Of a stretch of DNA of 64,000 bases, positions 30,291-39,711 are shown in pieces. The stretch is taken from contig NZ_JACYFC010000004.1 of NCBI RefSeq assembly GCF_014803385.1, positions 124,001 to 188,000 of the forward strand. Reading direction: 5' to 3'. This DNA comes from Marinomonas colpomeniae (GTDB taxonomy: Bacteria; Pseudomonadota; Gammaproteobacteria; Pseudomonadales; Marinomonadaceae). The position numbers and the translations under genes were made by a program. How positions within the stretch are numbered: the first letter of the stretch is position 1; each line of letters starts with the position of its first letter. Under the pieces are notes generated by a model. That model had not been told where the DNA came from, ran no database searches, and saw nothing but the letters and a program-made list of their open reading frames with translations.

Positions 30291-32204
30291 ATGAGTCTAT
30301 TATCGTTAGAACAAATTAGTGTTGCTTTTGGTCATAATCCATTGCTTTCAAAAATCAGTTTTGCAGCGGAAGCAGGCGAACGTGTTGCGATTATCGGTCG
30401 TAATGGCGCAGGTAAATCGACCTTGTTAAAAATCATTTCTGGTGAACAAGTCCCAGACGAAGGCATGGTACGTCTTGAAGGCGGAATGAAGATTGCTCAG
30501 TTGCCTCAAGAGCTGCCAGAAGCGAATGGTAAAACGGTTCGTGACGTTGTCAGTGAAGGCGCTGGCGAAGCACACTCATTAATGACACGTTACTTCAAAC
30601 TTTTAGAAGACTTTGAAAACGACCATTCAGATGAGTTAGGTGACATTCAAACTAAATTGGATCAGATTCAAGGTTGGGATTTAGAGCAACGTGTGAATCA
30701 CATGATTCAACGTCTCGCTTTGCCTGCTGATAAACTCATGTCTGAACTGTCTGGTGGTTGGCGTCGTCGTGTTATTTTAGCGCAAGCGTTAATTTCTAAC
30801 CCTGACGTTTTGTTACTTGATGAGCCAACTAACCATTTGGACGTTCCGACAATCGAATGGATGGAACAACAACTTCAGCAATTCCGTGGCTTAATCTTAT
30901 TTATTACCCATGACCGTCGTTTTCTAGAAAAACTAGCCAATCGCATCATAGAAGTCGATCGTGGTAATCTGATTTCTTTCAGTGGCTCTATTCACGAATT
31001 TCTTGTTTTCAAAGAAAAGCTGTTAGAAGAAGAAGGGCGTGCGAATGCATTGTTTGATAAGCGTCTAGCAGAAGAAGAAGTGTGGATTCGCCAAGGCATT
31101 AAAGCCCGTCGTACCCGTAATGAAGGTCGTGTTCGTGCATTAGAAGCCTTGCGTGTTGAGCGTTCTGAACGTATTGGTCGTCAAGGTAATGCAAAAATGG
31201 CGATTGAAACGAAAGAGAAGTCAGGGAAATTGGTTGCTGAATTCTCACAAGTGGGTCATTCATTCGAAGATAAAGTTATCTTGCAGCCTATGGATTTGGT
31301 TGTTAACCGCGGTGATCGAATTGGACTTGTTGGTCCAAACGGCTGTGGTAAAAGTACGTTATTAAAAATTCTTTTAGGTGATCTTGAACCGTCAGAAGGC
31401 ACGGTTCGCCAAGGGACTAAGCTTAATGTCGCGTACTTTGATCAGTTACGTGAACAACTAGACCCAGAACAAACAGTCGCTGAAAACGTAGGTGAAGGTA
31501 AAGATGTCATTGAAATTAATGGCCAAAATAAGCATGTTATTGGTTATTTAGGTGATTTCTTGTTCCCACCTGAGCGTGCTCGCACACCAATCAAAGCCTT
31601 GTCTGGTGGTGAGCGAAACCGTGTTTTATTGGCAAAACTTTTCACCAAGCCAGCCAACCTATTGATAATGGATGAGCCTACAAACGACTTAGATGTAGAA
31701 ACGCTAGAGCTTCTTGAAGAGCTTTTGATGAACTACGACGGCACTTTGCTGTTGGTAAGTCATGACCGTTCTTTCTTGGACAACGTCGTAACAAGCGTTA
31801 TCGCGTTTGAAGGCGAAGGAAAAGTGAAAGAATACGTTGGTGGTTATCAAGATTGGATTCGTCAGGGTGGTAAGTTCCCGACGGAATCAACGTCCCAAAC
31901 AAACGCTGAACCAACGAAAAAAGAAAAAGCCAAAGCGGAAAAAGAAGCCGCAGCGGTTGTCGTCGCTAAACCAAAAGCGAAATTAAGCTACAAGCTGCAA
32001 CGTGAATTTGAAAATATGCCAGAAGCGATTGCAAAATTAGAAAGTGAAATTGCTTCGCTTCATGCGACAACAAGTTCAGCAGATTTCTATACTGGTGATG
32101 CAGATCAAGTGCAAAAAACGTTGGCAAAAGTATCCCATAAAGAAGAAGAGCTCGAAAAGACAATGGAGCGTTGGCTTGAGCTTGAAGAAATGAAAAACGG
32201 ATAA
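30291..32204 (+). CDS. uup: ABC-F ATPase Uup
   Basis: Uup is a soluble ABC-F protein that acts on ribosomes and affects transposon excision in E. coli. The 637-aa product has two nucleotide-binding domains, Walker A GRNGAGKST (about 35-43) and GPNGCGKST (about 347-355), signatures LSGGWRRRV and LSGGERNRV, and Walker B LLLDEPTNHLD and LIMDEPTNDLD. A C-terminal coiled coil (about 560-637) marks Uup among ABC-F types. ATG 30291 starts MSLLSLEQISVAFG, as in the family; the longer frame is rejected. It is followed after 3 nt by the DUF2760 gene, so it heads a four-gene run with two Hsp70s. Confidence 0.93.
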   Translation: MSLLSLEQISVAFGHNPLLSKISFAAEAGERVAIIGRNGAGKSTLLKIISGEQVPDEGMVRLEGGMKIAQLPQELPEANGKTVRDVVSEGAGEAHSLMTRYFKLLEDFENDHSDELGDIQTKLDQIQGWDLEQRVNHMIQRLALPADKLMSELSGGWRRRVILAQALISNPDVLLLDEPTNHLDVPTIEWMEQQLQQFRGLILFITHDRRFLEKLANRIIEVDRGNLISFSGSIHEFLVFKEKLLEEEGRANALFDKRLAEEEVWIRQGIKARRTRNEGRVRALEALRVERSERIGRQGNAKMAIETKEKSGKLVAEFSQVGHSFEDKVILQPMDLVVNRGDRIGLVGPNGCGKSTLLKILLGDLEPSEGTVRQGTKLNVAYFDQLREQLDPEQTVAENVGEGKDVIEINGQNKHVIGYLGDFLFPPERARTPIKALSGGERNRVLLAKLFTKPANLLIMDEPTNDLDVETLELLEELLMNYDGTLLLVSHDRSFLDNVVTSVIAFEGEGKVKEYVGGYQDWIRQGGKFPTESTSQTNAEPTKKEKAKAEKEAAAVVVAKPKAKLSYKLQREFENMPEAIAKLESEIASLHATTSSADFYTGDADQVQKTLAKVSHKEEELEKTMERWLELEEMKNG

Positions 32205-32207
32205 ATT

Positions 32208-32801
32208 ATGACGCAAAAAATTAAAACAGTTTCCTTTGTGCCTAGATTCTTTGGTGCTTTTGGTCAATTTTTTAAATACATGGGGAGCGGCGATTACGCC
32301 GCTCGTTGCCAGCGAGTTGCTTCTGGTGATCTACTTGCTAGTGAAGCTGAACCTACTGTAATTACGGAAACAATTGACGTTATTCGTGAAATTGAAGTGG
32401 CTGCACCGACATTAGACACTGTCAATATAGATGGCGCTCATCAATTATTACAACTGTTGCAGCAGGAAGCGCGTTTCATTGATTTTCTACAAGAAAGCAT
32501 AGATGACTACACGGATGAAGACGTTGGCGCGGCGGCGCGTCAAATCCACGTAGGTTGCGCAAAAGTATTAAAACAACATTTCACTATTGAGGTGGTTAAT
32601 ACAGCGTCTGAAAGCAGTCGAATTGAAGTGCCTTCCGATTACGATGTTAAGCAAATCAAGCTTGAAGGTCGTGTTGAAGGCTTAGGTCCTTATTCAGGTA
32701 CCTTGATTCACCCTGGTTGGAAAGTGGTCGACACTAGACTGCCTAAAGTAACGAATACAGACAACCTAACTATTTTAGCGCCAGCTGAAGTCGAGGTATA
32801 A
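32208..32801 (+). CDS. DUF2760 family protein
   Basis: This 197-aa protein of unknown function matches the DUF2760 pattern. It has an aromatic N-terminus (FVPRFFGAFGQFFKYMGSGDYAARC), a middle domain rich in Leu/Gln/Glu (QLLQLLQQEARFIDFLQESID, DEDVGAAARQIH), and a beta-rich C-terminus (LEGRVEGLGPYSGTLIHPGWKV). It sits 3 nt after uup and 3 nt before an Hsp70 gene. From memory, DUF2760 genes are often found beside paired Hsp70 genes in gammaproteobacteria. A role as adaptor or substrate-loading factor for those Hsp70s is inference. Confidence 0.8.
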   Translation: MTQKIKTVSFVPRFFGAFGQFFKYMGSGDYAARCQRVASGDLLASEAEPTVITETIDVIREIEVAAPTLDTVNIDGAHQLLQLLQQEARFIDFLQESIDDYTDEDVGAAARQIHVGCAKVLKQHFTIEVVNTASESSRIEVPSDYDVKQIKLEGRVEGLGPYSGTLIHPGWKVVDTRLPKVTNTDNLTILAPAEVEV

Positions 32802-32804
32802 AAC

Positions 32805-34553
32805 ATGGGTGATTATTTTATTGGTATCGACCTAGGTACCACCCATTCTGCTGTCTACTATTCGGCGTCGGCAGATGATTCGCTGAATTTACAAGCGTTA
32901 ACAATTCCACAACTTACCGCCGCAGGGCGAGTAGATTCTTTACCTCTGCTGCCTTCTTTTGTGTATTTTCCACACGGAACTGAATTTTTAGAAAGTGATC
33001 TTCAGCTTCCTTGGGGAAAAGTAACTTCCATTGTTGGTCAATTGGCTAGAGAATTAGGGACCAAGTCTTCTGGGCGTTTAGTACAAAGTGCTAAAAGTTG
33101 GCTGTGTCATTCACGAGTGAATGTGGATGAAACTATATTACCGGTAGATGCTTTGGATGAAGTGCAAAAAGTGTCTCCCGCCATCATCATAGAAATGCTG
33201 CTATTGCATTTAGTCAATGCTTGGTCTAATCAGTTTCCAAATACACCTATATCAGAACAGAATGTTGTCATCACGGTACCGGCTTCATTTGATCCTGCTG
33301 CGCGTGCTATTACAGAGAAAGCGGCTGAAAAAGTCGGATTGAAAACGCGTTTAATCGAAGAACCACTCGCGGCTTTTTATGCGTGGTTAAGCGATCAATC
33401 CACATGGACGGATAGCCTTGAGGTTAATGAACATATATTAGTGGTGGATGTTGGTGGTGGCACGACCGATTTATCATTAATTCAAACGGTCGAGAAAGAA
33501 GGCTCTTTAAGTCTAGAGCGAGTGGCGGTAGGCCGTCACATTTTGCTCGGTGGCGACAACATGGACATGACGTTGACTTACCATTTGGCCGGTCAACTGG
33601 CGCAGAAAGGAACAAGTTTAGAACCTTGGCAAATTTCTGGATTGACGCAAGCCAGTCGCGAAGCGAAAGAACGATTATTATCGAACCCTGATCTATCGGA
33701 AGCGACCGTCGTCGTACCAAGTCGTGGACGTAGCTTGTTTAATAAAAGCATTAAAGCGACCTTGACTCAAAAAGATGTTCAGCAACTATTGATCGATGGC
33801 TTTTTTCCAGAAGTTCAGTTAGGTGAGCGAGCTCAGAATGCCGTGCGCAGTGGCTTGAGCAAAATTAATTTAGATTATGAAAGTGACCCAGCGATTACTC
33901 GTCATATTAGTGAGTTCCTAGCACTGCATAATATCAAACCAACCAAAGTGTTATTGAATGGTGGTGTTTTTAACGCCTCTTTAATACGTTCTACGTTGGA
34001 AGAACGTCTTGGTAATCTATTAAATGGTGCGGATGTCACCATGTTGACGCCATCCCATTTGGATTACGCTGTCGCAAAAGGCGCGACCTATTACGCCCAA
34101 GTTCAAGCGCAAGGCGGTGTAAAAGTTAAGAGTGGTTTAGCGGCTAATTACTATATTGGTGTCGCGAGCCCAATGCCTGCTATTCCAGGTATGGTTCCGC
34201 CAGTGGATGCTATTTGTGTTGCGTCTTTTGGTTTGGAAGAAGGGGCAGATGAACAAATGTTGCCTAACGAATTTGCGCTTGTTGTTGGTGAGAATGTAAC
34301 ATTTCGTTTCTTTCAATCTAAAAATAATGAAATAGAAGCGGTTGGTAAAACTATATCTTCTTTTTCTTTAGGGCAATTGAGCGAGTTAAACCCCTTATCG
34401 ATTTGCTTAGATGCAGGTCATTACCCTGTTGGTGAAATGGTACGAATATACTTAACCGCGCGTGTCACTGAATTGGGCTTATTGTTACTGCAAGCTCATG
34501 ATACACAATCCGACTTAAGCTGGACGATCGAGTTTCAAGTTAGAGAGGCTTAA
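32805..34553 (+). CDS. Hsp70 family protein, short form
   Basis: This 582-aa protein has a complete actin-like Hsp70 ATPase domain: phosphate loop 1 GIDLGTTHSAVYY (6-18), VVITVPASFD, EEPLAAFYAW, phosphate loop 2 VVDVGGGTTDLSLI (about 213-226), and adenosine motif LLNGGVFNA (about 384-392). The remaining C-terminal 190 residues are beta-rich and do not resemble a normal DnaK lid. It is not DnaK, HscA or HscC. It follows the DUF2760 gene by 3 nt and precedes a second Hsp70 by 3 nt. The client and function are unknown. Confidence 0.9.
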   Translation: MGDYFIGIDLGTTHSAVYYSASADDSLNLQALTIPQLTAAGRVDSLPLLPSFVYFPHGTEFLESDLQLPWGKVTSIVGQLARELGTKSSGRLVQSAKSWLCHSRVNVDETILPVDALDEVQKVSPAIIIEMLLLHLVNAWSNQFPNTPISEQNVVITVPASFDPAARAITEKAAEKVGLKTRLIEEPLAAFYAWLSDQSTWTDSLEVNEHILVVDVGGGTTDLSLIQTVEKEGSLSLERVAVGRHILLGGDNMDMTLTYHLAGQLAQKGTSLEPWQISGLTQASREAKERLLSNPDLSEATVVVPSRGRSLFNKSIKATLTQKDVQQLLIDGFFPEVQLGERAQNAVRSGLSKINLDYESDPAITRHISEFLALHNIKPTKVLLNGGVFNASLIRSTLEERLGNLLNGADVTMLTPSHLDYAVAKGATYYAQVQAQGGVKVKSGLAANYYIGVASPMPAIPGMVPPVDAICVASFGLEEGADEQMLPNEFALVVGENVTFRFFQSKNNEIEAVGKTISSFSLGQLSELNPLSICLDAGHYPVGEMVRIYLTARVTELGLLLLQAHDTQSDLSWTIEFQVREA

Positions 34554-34556
34554 CCC

Positions 34557-37304
34557 ATGGCTCAACCTGCTTTTCGCGTTGGTATTGATTTGGGGACAAC
34601 AAACTGTGTTGTTTCCTATCTTTCGATTAATCACGCGGCGGAATCATTTTCATCGACGCCACAAATTTTACCCATACCTCAAGTCATGGAAGATGGTTCG
34701 GTACAAGAATTTACGTACCTTCCTAGCGCGATTTACCTCTTGGCAAACGATGAGCTTGATAAGCTTAATCCAACCTTACCTTGGCGTCAGCATGATAAAA
34801 CGCACATTGTTGGTGTGGGGGCTTTGGCGTTAGGTCAACGTCGTGCTGGGCAGTTGGTGCAAAGTGCAAAAAGTTGGTTGAGCCATCGTAAAGTTGATCG
34901 TCGTTCAGCGATTTTACCTTGGGCCAGTGAGTTTACTAAAAAGCTCAGCCCGCTCGAAGCCAGTCGCTTTTTGTTAGACCACATTAAACAAAGCTGGAAT
35001 CATCAGTTTCCTGATGCTTTTTTAGATCAACAATCTATCGCACTAACCTTACCTGCGTCTTTCGATGAAGAGGCGAGAGCACTCACGTTGGAAGCAGCAA
35101 AGCTTGCCGGTTTAACGAATTTATACCTTCTTGAAGAACCCCAAGCAGCTTGTTATCACTATATTAATGACGATGAAAAACTGTCTGCTATAGCAAACAA
35201 GAAAATGTTATTGGTTGTCGATATTGGTGGCGGTACAAGTGATTTTAGTTTGGTTGCTATTCGACATTTAGAAACGGCAGATCAAGCTTCCTCACTTTCA
35301 TTAAAACGAATTGCCGTTGGTGAGCATTTGTTGCTGGGTGGCGATAACCTTGATCAAGCGTTAGCGTTTCAACTTGATCCGAAAAAGATCTCTGCCTTAT
35401 CTGCGACACGCTTAGCGGCTTTAGTTCAGCAAACACGCCAAGCGAAAGAAACTTTATTAAGCGACGACGCGCCAGAATCATTAAGTATTACCGTACTGGG
35501 CGGCGGCAGTAAGTTGATTGGCGGTTCGCAAAAATTTAACGTATCAAAAGACGTATTGTTAGAACAAATACACAGCGGTTTCTTCCCGTTAGTGTCAGCC
35601 AATGAAGAAGTGCAAGGTAACCATTATGCAATGCATACCTTAGGGTTACCTTATGAGTCAGATCCTGCTTTTACTCGACATTTAGCGGCTTTTTTAAATC
35701 AACACCAAGCGGAAATTTTAGAGGCTACAGGTTCGACTATGCCTGATGCCGTGCTTTTTAACGGTGGTTTATTTAACAGTGATGTTTTAAAAAATCGATT
35801 GCTAGAGCAATTAAATCAATGGGCAGACGAGCCAATATTAGTGTGCTCAGCGGATGAACCAAATGAAGCGGTTGCCAAAGGCGCTGTGATGTATTTAAAC
35901 GCTTTAGCGGGTGATGGTGCTCGCATTGAAAGTGGCGTTGCACACAGCTTGTATCTTCAAGTAGGCGAAGATCAGTTCGTTGGTATTTTGCCTAAAAGTA
36001 CGTTGAAAGGTGAAACGATTAAGGTCACGCAAGAACTCTTTGTCACCCTTGGCCAGCAAGTACAGTTTCCTTTGTATCGTTCTGATGACCACATAGAGTG
36101 CATTGTGGGTAAAGAGCGCAGTCAAGACGGCTTGCATTATATATCGACATTAACGACTGAATTAGACGGCGCAATAGACGCAAAAGAAACATCTGTGGTG
36201 TTATCCGCTAAAATGACAGAAGTCGGTGTGCTAGAAGTAGAATTAAAAGCCAGTGATTCAGTTGTCTATGATTCAGCAGCCAGTAGCTCAAAAGGTCAAT
36301 GGCGCTTAAACTTCTCGACCACATCAAAAAAAGAAAGCTCAGGATTCGATGCTGACAATAGCGTTTTCCACGCAAACATGGGCCAAGCAGAAGAGTTGCT
36401 TGTTCACTGTTTTTCTAGCGTTGGACAGAAAACGCACCCTGATCTAGTTAAGTCCCTTAAACAAGAGTTAGACCAGTTATTAGGCAACCGAGATGATTGG
36501 AACCTCGTCACGTCTCGTCGTCTAGTAGACAAACTATTAAGCTTAAAATCGGGTCGAGTTAAAAGTGCTCAGCATGAACGTCAATGGCTACAATTAATGG
36601 GCTATTGCTTACGACCTGGATATGGTGAATCGGATGATTTAAATCGTGTACAGCAAGTCATCAATGTGACTCAATCAGGCACTCAATTCGATTCAGCGCC
36701 TGTTTGGGGTCAATATTGGACATTATATCGTCGTATTGCGGGTGGCTTGTCTATTGATCAACAACAGAACGTTTTGAAACAGTTCAATCAATACTATTCC
36801 CCAATAGGGCAGCGTTCACGGGAGAAACTAAAAGCACTAACCACCAAGTCTAGTGATGACCTTATTCGCCTTGTTGGCGCGCTAGAAGGTGTATCAAGTG
36901 ACGATAAGGTGACAACAATTGATTGGTTGGTTAAACGACTCAAGAAAACCTCCGAGCCAGACACGGCTTGGTGGGCAATTGGTCGTATTGCTTCTCGTCA
37001 TCTTTTATCTGGTGAGCAGAGTCAGCGTGTTGAAGAAAAGACTCTTTTTCCGTTATTAGACACAGTGTTAAAAGAAGATTGGAAAAAACGTAAAATGGCA
37101 GGACTTGCCGCTGTTTTAATGAGCCAGTTGAGTGTCGGTGAATCGGTTGAGCTAAATGGCTACCGCAAAAAAGTCGCGAACAAACTCAAAAAAGACAAAT
37201 GCCCAGCGCAATGGTTAGAGCGTTTAGAAAGTAACAGTGAAATCAGTAATGATGAACTTAATGCGTTAGTCGGGGAGAGTTTACCGATTGGGCTACGGTT
37301 GTAG
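34557..37304 (+). CDS. Hsp70 family protein with long C-terminal DUF3731-like region
   Basis: This 915-aa protein has an Hsp70 ATPase core: GIDLGTTNCVVSYL (8-21), LTLPASFDEEARALT, EEPQAACYHY, VVDIGGGTSDFSLV (about 220-233), and LFNGGLFNS near 400. A beta-rich segment follows to about 600. The last 300 residues are helical and basic, resembling DUF3731 (QHERQWLQLMGYCLRPGYGE, TAWWAIGRIASRH). It is the last gene of the uup run and is paired with the shorter Hsp70. The helical tail could replace the usual lid and bind a partner; this is inference. Confidence 0.88.
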   Translation: MAQPAFRVGIDLGTTNCVVSYLSINHAAESFSSTPQILPIPQVMEDGSVQEFTYLPSAIYLLANDELDKLNPTLPWRQHDKTHIVGVGALALGQRRAGQLVQSAKSWLSHRKVDRRSAILPWASEFTKKLSPLEASRFLLDHIKQSWNHQFPDAFLDQQSIALTLPASFDEEARALTLEAAKLAGLTNLYLLEEPQAACYHYINDDEKLSAIANKKMLLVVDIGGGTSDFSLVAIRHLETADQASSLSLKRIAVGEHLLLGGDNLDQALAFQLDPKKISALSATRLAALVQQTRQAKETLLSDDAPESLSITVLGGGSKLIGGSQKFNVSKDVLLEQIHSGFFPLVSANEEVQGNHYAMHTLGLPYESDPAFTRHLAAFLNQHQAEILEATGSTMPDAVLFNGGLFNSDVLKNRLLEQLNQWADEPILVCSADEPNEAVAKGAVMYLNALAGDGARIESGVAHSLYLQVGEDQFVGILPKSTLKGETIKVTQELFVTLGQQVQFPLYRSDDHIECIVGKERSQDGLHYISTLTTELDGAIDAKETSVVLSAKMTEVGVLEVELKASDSVVYDSAASSSKGQWRLNFSTTSKKESSGFDADNSVFHANMGQAEELLVHCFSSVGQKTHPDLVKSLKQELDQLLGNRDDWNLVTSRRLVDKLLSLKSGRVKSAQHERQWLQLMGYCLRPGYGESDDLNRVQQVINVTQSGTQFDSAPVWGQYWTLYRRIAGGLSIDQQQNVLKQFNQYYSPIGQRSREKLKALTTKSSDDLIRLVGALEGVSSDDKVTTIDWLVKRLKKTSEPDTAWWAIGRIASRHLLSGEQSQRVEEKTLFPLLDTVLKEDWKKRKMAGLAAVLMSQLSVGESVELNGYRKKVANKLKKDKCPAQWLERLESNSEISNDELNALVGESLPIGLRL

Positions 37305-37854
37305 TTTTTTGATTTGTTTGAGCTCCGTTCAAATACTTTGTATTTATAAGTATTTTTCCGCTCTGCTGAGCGGGTAGTTTTTTGCTAGCGCTCAAAACTT
37401 GTCTTTATAAGAAGACAAAAATTCGCTTTTAGATCTTTAACGTCTCATTGCTTATGGATACGGCAAGCATTTCCTAGTCTATATTTGATGTAATATATTT
37501 AGATGTTCTTATAATTGATCGAATATCGAGAAACACGGTCACGTCAAAACCTTAATGTCGTTCAATCAGGATTGAATCGAAAATTAATTATTGTGGTCAG
37601 CAGTTCCCTCCCATTTTTTCAAGTGGAGGGCTAGGTTATTTCTTGATTATTGTAAAGCTGGCCTTAAGAGTAAGGTAGATGAGCAGCTTATGATATCGTC
37701 AATCAGATTAGACTTCGTTAATGGTTGTGTTGAAAATAGAATGATCTATTGAATCTTAGTTGGATGTGAAATATTGTGGTTTTACATTAAATAAATAGGC
37801 TGAAAGTGTTTAATTCTACAGCCTCGTTAGCTGCAATCTGCACACGGAGGTTAT
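37305..37854. other. Intergenic region before the DUF4209-like gene
   Basis: I find no gene in this 550-base gap. It holds an inverted repeat TTCAATC/GATTGAA (37561-37576), a GC-rich hairpin CCCTCC/GGAGGG (37606-37630), and an AGGCTG/CAGCCT pair near 37799-37825. GTTAGCT at 37826-37832 is a candidate left crossover point of the downstream cassette. The region is more AT-rich and less ordered than the operons around it. Confidence 0.4.
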
Positions 37855-39666
37855 GTGTCTATCCAGGAAGTTGAAGTAACTCTAGAGGAATTGCAATCGC
37901 TAGATCAAGATAAAATACTCAGTGCATGTAAACGCCCCGTGTATTATGAATTAGAATCGGCTTTTGGGAATATTAAAGACTCTAATGCCGCAAAGTTACT
38001 ATCTGCCACTTGCTCGATGCACCTAAAGCCTGAAAATCCGAAAGCTCCATTTTCACCTAAATTTATAATGCAAGACCGTAGAGGTTTTATTGCTAATGAT
38101 TTTTCTAAAAAATCTTTGAACGCTCTTTCTCAATTCTGCTCGTCTGTAACAATTCCTGAGTTACAAGCACGATTGGCCGATATTTCTTGGGTCACAAAAG
38201 TTGGAAGTGTTGAGCATGCATATATAGCAATAGAGGCATATCTTGAATCAGCAAAAAAATTATTGGCTGGAGGTGATACATGGGTTTACCCAGCAGAGCG
38301 AATCGAACGTGCATTAAGGTTGAGTTGTATGTTCAGGAGAGACTCTCAGCGTCCTGACTTGTTCAGGAACTTAGCAGACTTTATTACATCTGAGATAAAT
38401 AATAAAAAGTTAGATGAACCACCTTTTTATGCATTGCGTTTATTGAAGTTATCCCATGAATGTGGTGTTGGGGACGATGAATGGATTCTTGATACAGCAG
38501 AGGAGATCGCTAAAGCTCGTTTTGAAATAGGTGATACTAGAACTGCGATTAATGGGTGGGAGTGCGCGTTGCACTCTGCAAACTCAACTCGAAATAAAAC
38601 TAAACAGCAAGAAATCTGGAGAGAAATAGCTGCTTGCCACGTTAAAGATTCTGAATCTCAAGATGGTGGGTTGATAGCTGCCGGATGCTTACTTAAAGCA
38701 ATAGATGCATTGTCTAAAGTCCCTAATACTAAGCAAGAAAGACTTGAGTTATATGAGACAATGAGAGACCACCAAATTGAATCTCTACATCAACTTCATG
38801 AGTTTTCAACGCCAGCACAAGACATTAGCGAAATTGCTCATCAAGCAAAAATTCAAGTTCAAGGCAAAGATTTTTTCGATATGCTTTTTAGGCTTGGAGT
38901 TTTGGTTTCAAGACCTACAGATATTAATAGGCTGAAAGAACAAGCAATCGAACAGATGCAAAGTAGTTTTGCATGGATGTTTGGTGGAACGCATATAGAT
39001 CACGACGGTATTACAGTTGCTACAGTTCCTGCAGGTATGGGGCTTAATGATAATCAAGATGGCTCTGTTACATGGTCAACGATGATGAAAAATATTGGAA
39101 TTGATCATCAATTAGCTGTCCAAGGGCAGATACGACCAGCTCTTAATGAACTAATGATTCAACATCATGTTTCTGAGTATGCTCTAGAGTCAATTTTAAA
39201 AAACAATCCATTCATCCCTTATGGGCATGAGTACTTTTATATAAAGGGTATTACTTTCGGCCTTGAAGGGGACTTCCTCAGCGCGTGCCATATTCTTATT
39301 CCACAGATTGAAAATTCACTTAGGTACGTGGCGAGAAGTCAAGGTGAGGAACCAACAACATTGCACGGTGATGGTTCCCAAGAAAGAAGTGGCCTTAAGT
39401 TTTTATTAGAGCATCCAGCTATTATTGAAGTTTTGGGACAGGATATTGTCGGCAATCTTCAAGCAATTTTAATAGATAAGATATATGGAGACTTAAGAAA
39501 CCAAATGTCCCATGGGTATATGCCGGCAGGTTACTTTTATGGAATTGCACCTGTTTTTCTTTGGTGGTTAGTTTTACATATTGTGATGTTGTCTTTAGGT
39601 AGTCACTGGAAGCAGAACTACCAACCAGAAAGTGCAGCTAACAACGCCATTAAGCCGGATTCGTAA
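37855..39666 (+). CDS. DUF4209-like protein with C-terminal RX4H (HEPN-like) motif
   Basis: I recognise this 603-aa protein only by resemblance to DUF4209-type proteins. It is soluble and mostly helical. The middle holds repeats that look like helix pairs (about 90-300). The C-terminal part (about 420-580) contains ENSLRYVARSQGEEPTTL and the motif Arg548-Asn-Gln-Met-Ser-His553 followed by Gly. RX4-6H is the catalytic signature of HEPN ribonucleases, so an RNase role, perhaps in defence, is possible but inferred. It starts with GTG 5 nt after GGAGG. It stands alone between two conserved blocks, and its stop codon lies within an attC-like inverted repeat, suggesting arrival on a cassette. Confidence 0.7.
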   Translation: MSIQEVEVTLEELQSLDQDKILSACKRPVYYELESAFGNIKDSNAAKLLSATCSMHLKPENPKAPFSPKFIMQDRRGFIANDFSKKSLNALSQFCSSVTIPELQARLADISWVTKVGSVEHAYIAIEAYLESAKKLLAGGDTWVYPAERIERALRLSCMFRRDSQRPDLFRNLADFITSEINNKKLDEPPFYALRLLKLSHECGVGDDEWILDTAEEIAKARFEIGDTRTAINGWECALHSANSTRNKTKQQEIWREIAACHVKDSESQDGGLIAAGCLLKAIDALSKVPNTKQERLELYETMRDHQIESLHQLHEFSTPAQDISEIAHQAKIQVQGKDFFDMLFRLGVLVSRPTDINRLKEQAIEQMQSSFAWMFGGTHIDHDGITVATVPAGMGLNDNQDGSVTWSTMMKNIGIDHQLAVQGQIRPALNELMIQHHVSEYALESILKNNPFIPYGHEYFYIKGITFGLEGDFLSACHILIPQIENSLRYVARSQGEEPTTLHGDGSQERSGLKFLLEHPAIIEVLGQDIVGNLQAILIDKIYGDLRNQMSHGYMPAGYFYGIAPVFLWWLVLHIVMLSLGSHWKQNYQPESAANNAIKPDS

Positions 39667-39711
39667 CAGTTGGCTCGGTTCCGCTTCGCTCGACATTTTA
39701 GCCAATTGTTA
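39664..39711 (+). repeat. attC-like inverted repeat at the end of the DUF4209-like gene
   Basis: TAACAGTTGGCT (39664-39675) and AGCCAATTGTTA (39700-39711) form a 12-bp inverted repeat with one G-T pair, around a central segment containing CCGCTTCGCTCG. Integron attC sites begin TAAC, end GTTA, overlap the stop of the cassette gene and have a central palindrome. At 48 nt it is shorter than most attC sites and lacks an obvious extrahelical base, so a simple hairpin or terminator remains possible. Confidence 0.45.

Noticed and set aside
37561..37576. TTCAATC/GATTGAA repeat as an operator or element end
   Set aside because: Arms are short, no second copy was found in the window and no gene start is near.
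37606..37630. CCCTCC/GGAGGG hairpin as a terminator or a dispersed repeat unit
   Set aside because: It is 300 nt past the nearest stop, and no second copy is seen in the window to show it is a repeat family.
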